64,000 bases of DNA from Succinivibrionaceae bacterium (GTDB lineage Bacteria; Pseudomonadota; Gammaproteobacteria; Enterobacterales; Succinivibrionaceae), in the NCBI GenBank assembly GCA_019420905.1, contig JAHZGH010000013.1, positions 152,872-216,871 of the forward strand. The letters run 5' to 3'. The notes beneath the pieces were generated by a model that did no database searches, was not told where the DNA came from, and was given only the letters and a program-made list of their open reading frames with translations. This document shows, in pieces, positions 17,706 through 26,031 of the stretch. Made by a program: the position numbers and the translations under genes. Every line of letters starts with the position of its first letter. The stretch's first letter is position 1.

Positions 17706-18206
17706 TTAAAAAGCAAAATCTAAATCTATATTTTCAAGATGCATTGTAAAAGCATCCTCGGCTGGTTCATTTCCATAAGGAGCATAATATTCACGTCTTA
17801 CTCCCGTAATTTCAAAACCGAATTTTTTATACAAATTCTGTGCAACTATATTAGATCTCCTTACTTCAAGAAAACATTCCGTTGCACCGCAATTCAATGC
17901 TTCCTTTAAAGTTGCCTTCAAGAGGAAGGTACCTAATTTCCGTCCTTGATATTCAGGATCAATTCCTATAGTTAAGATATCCGTACTAAATTTAGTTGCA
18001 AAAATTACTGAAAAACCTATTAAATTAGCCCCTGCAAATAAGCCTACGATCTTATAAGTATCTTCAAAACACTCACATAAAGATTGCAATGTCCAAGCAT
18101 TCTTTTGTGAGCGTACTTCAATAAATTCCATTTGAGAAGCTAAATGCTTATCCTCTATTCCCAATACTTTTGTTGTAAAAAACTTTGTACTTTTAGTTTT
18201 TTCCAT
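17706..18206 (-). CDS. rimI: Ribosomal protein bS18 N-terminal alanine acetyltransferase
   Basis: RimI acetylates the N-terminal alanine of ribosomal protein bS18 using acetyl-CoA. The GNAT fold is clear: the acetyl-CoA loop YQGRKLGTFLLK, then CFLEVRRSNIVAQNLYKKFGF and RREYYAPYG, which is a RimI signature. The protein is 166 residues, a little longer than usual at the N-terminus. Its start overlaps the upstream gene by 14 bases. In E. coli holD precedes rimI in the same way. Confidence 0.92.
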   Translation of the reverse strand: MEKTKSTKFFTTKVLGIEDKHLASQMEFIEVRSQKNAWTLQSLCECFEDTYKIVGLFAGANLIGFSVIFATKFSTDILTIGIDPEYQGRKLGTFLLKATLKEALNCGATECFLEVRRSNIVAQNLYKKFGFEITGVRREYYAPYGNEPAEDAFTMHLENIDLDFAF

Positions 18207-18831
18207 AAATAAGCTTCTCCGGTATATACTTTTTTAGAAACTCCCAGACTGCACTTTTCCCCTGCTGTAAATAAACTACATGTCCTTGCTCTGGTTTTTC
18301 TTTATCGTCTAGAATCAAAAGATCACTTGGTAAATAATGATATCTGGGGTCATAATTCTTAATGTCAAAGCCACATTTTTCTAAATATTGTAAAAATTGT
18401 GCTAAATAATCAACCTTGCTATCAAAACTTATAAAAACATCTGCTCTTTTAGGACGTAAGTGCCAGCAATTACTATTAACATTTTGATTTTCAAAATGAT
18501 CTTCAACGATAAAACGCTGAAGCTCTGAATTGACTAAGACTCCGTCAACCATAGGCTTATTACTTGGCTGATTTTGCAAACTTACATTTAAGATTAAGGG
18601 ATCTTCTATATGATCCTGGATTTTATTTGAAGAATTTATAATATTTATAGACTCATTTTCCGCTAAAACAGAATTATTTTCTTTAAAAGACTTACTGCTA
18701 TCCTGTTTTTCTAAAAGCTGATTATCAAGTAATGCCTCTGCAGAATTTTCGTCTAAAAAAGGCTGGGGGTTAATTTTAAGTTTATCTTTAGATCTCAAAT
18801 GCCACTCTATAAACTCTTCTTTAAAAATCAT
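18193..18831 (-). CDS. holD: Putative DNA polymerase III psi subunit (HolD-like)
   Basis: HolD (psi) links the clamp-loader to chi and SSB. The assignment rests on position immediately before rimI and on weak similarity. The N-terminus has EEFIEWHLRSK, like the W-x-LR stretch in psi that contacts DnaX. The C-terminal domain ends in KSAVWEFLKKYIPEK, like the ALWQQI region of psi. Between them is a long Asn/Ser/Glu-rich linker of about 100 residues that E. coli psi does not have. I choose the ATG at 18831 because a GAGGG lies 6 bases upstream; an in-frame TTG at 18861 is possible. The protein could be an unrelated small replication protein. Confidence 0.5.
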   Translation of the reverse strand: MIFKEEFIEWHLRSKDKLKINPQPFLDENSAEALLDNQLLEKQDSSKSFKENNSVLAENESINIINSSNKIQDHIEDPLILNVSLQNQPSNKPMVDGVLVNSELQRFIVEDHFENQNVNSNCWHLRPKRADVFISFDSKVDYLAQFLQYLEKCGFDIKNYDPRYHYLPSDLLILDDKEKPEQGHVVYLQQGKSAVWEFLKKYIPEKLIYGKN

Positions 18832-18985
18832 CATATCCCTCAATTGCTCTTTTATCTTCAACTGCTATATTTTCACAGAGATATTTTATTATTACTTATT
18901 TTTATAAATTAAACTTGAAATCTATTTTTAAATTTTACTTTAGATCTAAGCTTATAAAAGATACCTTAACCTTAAGGAAAATGTT

Positions 18986-19612
18986 ATGCCTTTAACTTAC
19001 CTAAATCATCCTCTCTTACAATATAAAATTAGTAAACTTCGCGACACTAACATAAATTGCCACACATTCAGACAAATTACCGAACAAATAGCCGAAATTA
19101 TGACTATTGAAGCATTAAAAGATATTCCTACTGAAGCTGTCACCATTTCAACTTGGTCAGGGCCGACTTCAGGAATAAAAATTAATGAACAAAAATTAAC
19201 AATTGTTCCTATATTAAGAGCCGGAATAGGTATGCTAAACGGTGTTCTTCACCTTTTAAATGATACCTCTGTAAGCATCTTGGGCATGTATCGTAATGAA
19301 GATACCTTAACTCCTACTCCATACTATGAAAAATGCGTTAAAAATATTGCAGATTGCATGGCCTTAGTAATCGATCCTATGCTGGCTACTGGGGGATCTT
19401 TATCAGAAGCAATAAGCTTCTTAAAGTCTCGCGGCTGTAAAAAAATTAAAGCCATGGTAATAGTAGCTGCACCTGAGGGAATAAAAAAAATCAGCACCGA
19501 TCATCCGGACATTGATCTTTATGTTGGTGCACTTGATGATCACCTCAATCAAAACGGCTATATCATCCCTGGCCTTGGAGATGCAGGAGATAAAATTTTC
19601 GGAACAATTTAA
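18986..19612 (+). CDS. upp: Uracil phosphoribosyltransferase
   Basis: Upp salvages uracil to UMP with PRPP. The PRPP loop VIDPMLATGGSLSEAI and the uracil-binding end YIIPGLGDAGDKIFG are intact. The active-site region VPILRAGIGMLNGV is also present. The length of 208 residues is normal. AAGGAAA precedes the ATG at a usable spacing. No uraA permease follows within the window. Confidence 0.96.
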   Translation: MPLTYLNHPLLQYKISKLRDTNINCHTFRQITEQIAEIMTIEALKDIPTEAVTISTWSGPTSGIKINEQKLTIVPILRAGIGMLNGVLHLLNDTSVSILGMYRNEDTLTPTPYYEKCVKNIADCMALVIDPMLATGGSLSEAISFLKSRGCKKIKAMVIVAAPEGIKKISTDHPDIDLYVGALDDHLNQNGYIIPGLGDAGDKIFGTI

Positions 19613-19640
19613 AAAATAAAAATTATTTTTACATACATAA

Positions 19641-19669
19641 AAGAATCTGATTTAACAGATTCTTTTTTT
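19641..19669 (+). terminator. Intrinsic terminator after upp
   Basis: The 9-bp stem AAGAATCTG / CAGATTCTT is followed by a T8 run ending near 19669. Confidence 0.88.
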
Positions 19670-20113
19670 ATGATTAAAATACGCATAAAAAATCATTTGA
19701 CATGCCAAGAGCAAAATCTTTCTAGATATGCATACACTAAAGCTATGATTTGGAACTTTAAAAGTAACTTTTAATAAACGCCACATAATAAGATTAAAAG
19801 TCTTAATTTCTCTTCCTTTATCTGCCCCAAAATAAAAATATCAAAATTATATAAATATCTTTTTTCTATAAAATTTTGTTTTAAAAATTTAGATGATAAA
19901 AAACATTACTTAATATTAGGATTTAAGATTTACCTTAATTGTAAGCTAATATGGTTGCTACCTATCATAAGCTCTCCTTTGGTATTCTGAACTTTCATAT
20001 TAGTAAAAGTTGCTATAAATAAAGAATTTTCTTGACTGCACGCATATATGAAAAAATTAATTTTATTATCTTTACCTATAATAAAAACTTGAAATCCTCT
20101 TTTAACAAAAAAT
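19670..20113. other. AT-rich spacer with an unassigned open frame
   Basis: No recognised gene lies here. On the minus strand one frame stays open from about 20122 to a TAA at 19932-19930 (about 64 codons) and reads like coding sequence (KDNKINFFIYACSQENSLF). It directly follows the DUF2971 stop, has no good start codon, and may be the remnant of a deleted gene or a frameshifted tail. The rest shows nothing I can name. Confidence 0.4.
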
Positions 20114-21169
20114 TTAATTTCCTTTCACAACAAACGTAGACTTTGATTTTTCAATTTTTATTTTTGAGCTATTTTTACTATTTAAAAGTATATCTATTTG
20201 TTCCAGTGATTGTTGATTGCTAGGGCCAATAATAATCTTTTCAAATAATGCTGAAAAAGGATCTCCATCTAACTGTTTTTCTTTCATATATTCATCAAGA
20301 AATAATTTTAACTTCTTATGTTCTATATCTAGATGTAAACTATTAACAAGATTATTTACTTGACAAATGATCCTGAATTCTGATTCATTATGAAAAGAAT
20401 AATTTTTAACAAAAGGACACCAACCACCTAAAAGCAAAGCAAATCTATCTGATTTTCCATTATTTTTAGATATAACCGTACTTAGAATACTATCTAAAAA
20501 AATATTATTTTCATTTTTTTCATAAAATGGAAGATACAAAATCGGAGTAAGGCTAAAAGAGAAATTGTTTATATAAAAAAAATCAGATAACTTAGAAAAA
20601 TTAGTGACTATACATATACCTTTGCCATTTTCACCATATCTATCCCATTGTGATGAATCGTCTTCTTCTGTCGTAAATGATATAGAATAAAAATTTTCTA
20701 CATTCTTTTGTAAGGTTTCTAAAAAACGCCCATTTTTTTTAAATATATTTCTGATATATTCTATTAAGAATTGTCCCTCTTCTATATCATTCATTCTATC
20801 TAAACAGTTAAACCATAATTGACGACTATTTATAATATTTTTAAAAGCATCAAAACTTGTATAATGACACAATACTAATGAATCAATTTCTTTAACAAGT
20901 TGTTCTTCAGACATTGATAAAGGTTGATCAATACTATCAAAAGAATATTTCAACTTCAAATACTTTTGAAAAAGCAGATATAAATTAGACAACAAAAAAT
21001 TATGTGCAAGTCTTCTATACTCCTTTCCAACTTCTTCGCATACTTTACTCTCATTCTCTGCTGAGAGAATAAAAAATGAATAAACCGAAAATACATTATC
21101 AATTAATTTCCATAACATTAGATTTAAATCTGCTTTCAAATATGAATTAGAGATCTCTTTCATAAACAA
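20114..21169 (-). CDS. DUF2971 domain protein
   Basis: The 351-residue protein carries the DUF2971 hallmarks: LCHYTSFDAFKNIINS, QLWFNCLDRMNDIEEG, and later ISFTTEEDDSSQWDRYG with GKGICIVTNF, then NESEFRII and KIIIGPS. The DUF2971 domain covers about residues 90-340, and the N-terminal 85 residues are helical and unassigned. DUF2971 proteins are often found in accessory islands beside defence genes, and their function is not established. The very high AT content and Asn/Ile/Lys richness match the island. It stands alone, with a long gene-free stretch upstream. Confidence 0.8.
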   Translation of the reverse strand: MFMKEISNSYLKADLNLMLWKLIDNVFSVYSFFILSAENESKVCEEVGKEYRRLAHNFLLSNLYLLFQKYLKLKYSFDSIDQPLSMSEEQLVKEIDSLVLCHYTSFDAFKNIINSRQLWFNCLDRMNDIEEGQFLIEYIRNIFKKNGRFLETLQKNVENFYSISFTTEEDDSSQWDRYGENGKGICIVTNFSKLSDFFYINNFSFSLTPILYLPFYEKNENNIFLDSILSTVISKNNGKSDRFALLLGGWCPFVKNYSFHNESEFRIICQVNNLVNSLHLDIEHKKLKLFLDEYMKEKQLDGDPFSALFEKIIIGPSNQQSLEQIDILLNSKNSSKIKIEKSKSTFVVKGN

Positions 21170-22573
21170 CCACTTATTTATTGAAATAACTATATAAAAA
21201 TATGGGATATATAAGCATATAGATTTAGCTAATTACGATATTCTCAAAAATAATAATATCTATAAGGAAAAACTTCCTCTTTTTTATTTCATAGAATGTT
21301 CAATTGAAATTTTATTGTCTAATAATTTTATATTATAAGTACGGATATACTGGATTATACAAAACTCTCTATTTGAGATATTAGATTTGTCAAACTCTAT
21401 ATTCTTATTTAAATATAATATAGTTAAACTCATTTGCATATTACGTAAACAAATAAGTACAGAAATATCTTCAAATTTTACATTGTATATTATTCATCAA
21501 TCTAACTATAACTATTACCAGTTATAGCACGTGATCATAAATAATATTTATGTATTATTAATATAAAAACTTTATTAAATTACTCAAAATAAACATTACT
21601 AGAAATAGATAACCTACACTCAATAACTATTCTATAAAAAAATATAATATAAATATATAAGTATATTTTGACTTTTATTAAAACAATAAATTAACTAATA
21701 AATACCACTATTGCCTCACTTTTTTAATAATTTAAGAATCACTTTTGCTAGCTTTTAACTATTAGGTATTTTTTCAAAAGTATAGACTTATCTAAGTGAG
21801 CATATTCTTTTTATCAAAGATTATGCAAAAATAATTATGGTAAAAATTCCTAAGAATCTAAATGATTTTTATGTATTTTTTTTTGAAGATAAATCTTCTT
21901 AAATTGTTATTATTATGATAAATAACTTTCCCTTTAGGCAAGTTTAATCGTAAGATTGATTTTTTATTAAAAATGTAGATTCTATTATTTCTTATTTATT
22001 TGTAGAATAATACTTCTTTTGAAATTATCGTGCTAGATATCTTAGATTTAATTGAAAAATGTAAAAGATCTATTTAAAAATATAATAGATTTTAGGTTTA
22101 ATATCTCTAAAAATTGTTTTTCAAAAATATATAAATACCTTGATTCACTTCTAAATCCCTATCAAAAACTAATTAGGCTAATCATATATTAAAAAAATCT
22201 ATGGAAGTATGATTGTTACTTTTGTTTCACAGAACAGGATTCGAACTCTGCATGGAAATATTATTGGAACAAACATAATTTGTTAGAGTAAATATGAGCA
22301 GAGAAATTTTTTATAAAACTCATAAAGCAAATCATAATTTACGAGATTGTTTTGGTTGAGACAAAGTAAAATATCATTAAACATATAAATTGCAAATCTA
22401 TGTAAATACCATCAACTATCCGGTCTTAATAAAACTTGTGAATAGGATAGCAAAATACATTAGATAGATACAGAATAACATTTAATAAAATTTATACAAA
22501 TTTTTCGTTACTCTATTTTAACAAATTAATTTTTATGTTGATTCCAACGATAATAATTCTTATTAAAAAATCT
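21170..22573. other. 1.4-kb gene-free AT-rich spacer in the island
   Basis: No reading frame of useful length or recognisable protein is seen on either strand. The DNA is extremely AT-rich. The only structured item is a tRNA T-arm-like fragment at 22229-22255. Degraded coding sequence could be hidden here, but I cannot support any call. Confidence 0.6.
22229..22255 (-). other. tRNA T-arm-like fragment
   Basis: Read on the minus strand, this contains GCAGAGTTCGAATCCTG, which resembles the TTCGAAT loop of a tRNA T arm. The stem pairs badly and no acceptor, D or anticodon arm surrounds it. It may be the relic of a tRNA or of an att site. On the plus strand TCGAACTCT is shared with tRNA-Trp at 29569-29644, but the match is short. 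Confidence 0.35.
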
Positions 22574-22981
22574 TTACTTTCTCTTTAATTTTCCTTGAAT
22601 AGAATCTACATAGTAAAGGTTGATATCACCAGCAAATAAATGTTCAATAATGTCACTTGCAGTATTAACACTTACTGTAAAACACTCTTTAGGAATATAA
22701 GCAATTCCTCCCTGATCTTTTAGCTGAACATTTAATCGGTGCTTAGAAAGTATAGTATGCAAGACATCTTCCAGATTTCTAGGGTCAAAGTTATAACACT
22801 TGTATGTTTTTAGTATATTCACAGGAACATAAAGATAAGTAGACTCATGGGACGCATTAGCAATTCGAGCTTCTACATCCGTAGTACAATAACCAATCTT
22901 CACAAGATTACTTGATTTAGTAAACTCTTGTATTACTGGATGAGAACTTTTTGATGACAGAATATAAATATATCCTGTCAT
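22574..22981 (-). CDS. GIY-YIG nuclease, T5orf172/MUG113-like
   Basis: This is the last gene of a five-gene operon. The 135-residue protein has a GIY-YIG nuclease core of the T5orf172 type: GYIYILSSK supplies the first motif, LVKIGYC the second, followed by the Arg in DVEARIANA and a Glu in NLEDVLHTILSKHRL. The domain therefore looks catalytically complete. Its ATG overlaps the TGA of the preceding gene (ATGA), so it was translationally coupled to it. Because the upstream gene is frameshifted, its translation may be reduced. It probably supplied the DNA-cutting activity of the modification/helicase system (inference). Confidence 0.72.
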   Translation of the reverse strand: MTGYIYILSSKSSHPVIQEFTKSSNLVKIGYCTTDVEARIANASHESTYLYVPVNILKTYKCYNFDPRNLEDVLHTILSKHRLNVQLKDQGGIAYIPKECFTVSVNTASDIIEHLFAGDINLYYVDSIQGKLKRK

Positions 22982-23533
22982 AATTGCATTGTAGAGCCCT
23001 CACCTGTTTTAAACAACTGATAATGAATGTCTTTTAAAAATTCAACCCCTATATGATCAACATAAACAATACGTTTACATGGAGGCTCACTTTTATAGAA
23101 AGAGGATTTTATGGAAGTACTAAAAGGTTTAGGCTCTGTGCCATTAGCAAAGATCTGTTTGACTCTGTAACGAATTTTACCTGATGTTTTGTCATATTCA
23201 GTAGATTCTTGATTTACTTCTGCAATCAGACTCATCATACCATCGATTACGAAAATATCACCTAATTCAATAGAGGAAGAATCTCCAACAATGTTCTTTG
23301 CTTTAAGATGGCCTTCATTTAAAAAACGGTTAGCCTCATCAAAATAGCGCTTATATTTGTAAATAATCATAACATTCTTTTGCCCTAGTAACATAGCCAT
23401 CTTTAGAAGAAGATTGAGTTTTTTCTTTATTCCAGATCTCAGAATCTACCAATATATCTCCTACATTATTCAGTAAGCCTAGAGGGTCATCATTAAAAAC
23501 AGCATTTATGCTGTCATATGTTTTTTTCTCCAT
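22978..23533 (-). pseudogene. Small DPxGLLN-motif gene B, frameshifted
   Basis: The gene starts at the ATG at 23533 behind a GAGGA ribosome site and reads to about residue 58 (YDYLQ). The frame then breaks near 23360, and the rest continues in the next frame (YKRYFDEANRFLNEG onward) to the TGA at 22978. Removing one A from the CAAA at the break would rejoin the two parts into about 184 residues. The N-terminus carries DDPLGLLNNVG, which closely resembles DPFGLLNDVG in the gene upstream. The C-terminal part is beta-rich. I do not recognise the family. Confidence 0.7.
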
Positions 23534-23545
23534 TTCCTCGATATG

Positions 23546-23914
23546 TTATTCGAGATCAATACCTTCCTTTTTCTTTTCCTGACTAAAAATATGGCTTCCT
23601 TCAAAAAATTTTTTGTATTTATTTTCTTTAAGAAAGGATTCACAATATGCCTTATCTTCAGGAAATCCTTTTATTAAGGAGTAATACTTTTCAGCAAGTA
23701 ATTCTTCATTAAAGTCATCTGCCTCAATTGAAGGTAATCTATGTTTATTTTTTAAAAATTCAGCAACATCCTCGAATGATTCCTTAATCTTGTCAGATAC
23801 AGACATTGAGAGCCTTTTTTCACCAACATCATTTAGTAGACCAAAAGGATCTTTTTGTAGCAATTCGTCAAAACTCACAGGCTTTTTAAATTTCACTTTT
23901 TTAGTTAATTTCAT
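23546..23914 (-). CDS. Small DPxGLLN-motif protein A of the nuclease operon
   Basis: This 122-residue protein of unknown function appears intact. It starts with a basic N-terminus, then KDPFGLLNDVGEKR at about residues 21-34, followed by a charged helical region. Its ATG overlaps the TGA of the broken helicase gene (ATGA), and the next gene begins 12 bases after its stop, so it belongs to the operon. The motif shared with gene B suggests a common docking peptide (inference). Confidence 0.6.
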   Translation of the reverse strand: MKLTKKVKFKKPVSFDELLQKDPFGLLNDVGEKRLSMSVSDKIKESFEDVAEFLKNKHRLPSIEADDFNEELLAEKYYSLIKGFPEDKAYCESFLKENKYKKFFEGSHIFSQEKKKEGIDLE

Positions 23915-26031
23915 GCTTTTCCCTCTGCCTTTTCTTTTGCATTGTACTTACGCTTTTCTTCTCTAACCATAGCTAAAGCTATAGCAAGGCGTTTTTCAAA
24001 GTCATTATTGGAATTAAGTTCTGGCTCTCTTTTATTATCCTGTACAGATCTACATATATATGGCCAAAGAAAGCCTTCTGCATAGTCATTTTTTCGCGCA
24101 TTTGGGCGACTTGTTCTTGAAGTCTCTTTAAAAGTTCTGGTTCAATAATTTTTGATACAAACTGATATGCCTGAGCAAAAGGATTTATTGACCCGATTAA
24201 ACTAAAATCCAACTCGTCTACATTTATAAATTTTCCTTTTATATTCACAAACTGTGTATTGTCTTCACCAACTACTACAAATGGCTTTGGACACTCATCC
24301 GAAGGTTGACCATCTGAAGCATTATTATCATCTGTTCTGTGACTTGCTGCCTTTAAAATCAAAACTGTAGCAATAGCATGGGCAATAGCAGACACATCTT
24401 CATCAGTAAGTTCAGGGTGCATTTCTTTTACAACATCAACAATTATATCTTCTGCAAGTTCTTGAGATATCCCTTATCCTCCATTTACAAGGGCCCTTTT
24501 AATAGCTGATGAATCCTTATCATCATTAAGTAATCTTTCAATGATGTCATTACCTTCTTCATTTGCTATATCTATAGCAGTACTGCTTACATTTTCATCA
24601 TCAATGGTAATAGAGATGTTATTTGTATCAACTACATAATTATCTTTATCTTCTTGTACTATTTTTTATATTTATACAATCTGATGTATGTATATTATCT
24701 ATATCTAAATGCTTTCTAAAGTGAACATTAGGAGCTAGAACCTGCTCCATTAAAAGAGACAGTGTTATTGCCTTTAACAGAGTATTAACTGCATCTTTTA
24801 CATCATCTAGGAGAGCAGATGGCACTGCTAGGAGATTAGTAAATTTGGCATGTGTTTTACCTTCACAATCTCTAGTTGCTCTTCCTATAATCTGAACTAC
24901 TTCAGTAAGAGAAGCTCTGTATGCTCCTGTAAGTGCGTACTCGCATTGAGGCCAGTCAAATCCCTCCTTTGCCATATTTAGAGCAAATATAATATTAAGA
25001 GATTTTAAATTTTCCTCTTTTCGTAAGGATGCAAGTGTTACTCCCTGCATACCATCAGTATCAGTTACGAGATCTGCTATTTTTAAAATATTGCCTTTTT
25101 TTGTCTAAAACAGTATAAATACCTGTATCACTATCTCTTGAAATGATTTTTCCTATAGGGTCAAATAAGATACTTACTTCATTAATCTTATCACCAGTTG
25201 ATTCTCTTGAATTGACAAATGGAATATGAATAATCATCTTCTTACTGGTATCAATTAGCTTTTCAACAGCATCAATCCAACGTCCGTGATAGAAGGCGTA
25301 GTCAATTTCCAGACTTTTAAGGTATTTATAGCCATTAAGCTGTTCATAATAAGTATAAGTAACCCTATCAAAAAGTCTCTCATCCTCTGAAGAAAGTACA
25401 GGAACGCTATCTCCTCTAAAATATGACCCTGTCATAGCTATAATCTGCGCTGAGGTTTCTGCCATCAAATAGTAAATAACACAACCAAGACGATTCTCTG
25501 CATCTTCCGATACGTGGTGAAATTCATCAATAGCTACCAGCGCGTCATTAAATTTTGATTTATCCTTGCATTGGGCAAAGAAGTAAGTCAATATGGCATG
25601 TGAGCATAAAAGATAATGTTCATCAGGATCATCTAAAAATTCTAGAGTACGAGCTACCTTTTGAGATTCTCCGCTAGGATTGCAAAAATTATACTTAGGA
25701 TTTAGTTTACAATCTGCAAAAAAGCCATGTTCTGAAAGTTTGGTATCAGCAAAACTTGAGCCAATAGCAATCTGAGGTACAGCGATAAATACTTTTTTTA
25801 TTCCCTGATGTATAACTTTATCTAAAGCAAGAAACATTAAAGCGCGAGATTTACAACAGGCAGGAGGAGCCTGAATTAACAGATATTTAGAAGAGCTTTT
25901 AGCAAAAGCACGGCCTGCATTTCACGCATTCCCATATCATTTTCTTTGGTGCTGTTACCAGTTTAAGCAAATTTATAGTTTTCAATACGATGAACTTCTA
26001 AAGTTGAATCGTTCTGATTTAAATCAGTCAT
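23911..26031 (-). pseudogene. SF2 DEAD/DEAH-box helicase of the methyltransferase operon, degraded
   Basis: The original gene ran from the ATG at 26031 to the TGA at 23911, about 700 codons. Helicase motifs remain in separate frames: a ruined Walker A (APPACCKSRAL), the DEFH motif II in LVAIDEFHHV, motif III MTGSYF, and VVQIIGRATRD for motif VI. Breaks I can locate are an in-frame TAA at 25965-25963, frameshifts near 25917, in the T7 run at 25096-25102, in the T6 run at 24662-24667 and near 24075, and an in-frame TAA at 24476-24474. The C-terminal end, rejoined, reads KRLAIALAMVREEKRKYNAK before the stop. The start overlaps the methyltransferase stop (TAATG) behind an AAGGAG site. Confidence 0.88.

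Noticed and set aside
21170..22573. CRISPR array or repeats in the gene-free island DNA
   Set aside because: No regularly spaced direct repeats are visible; the region is just AT-rich.
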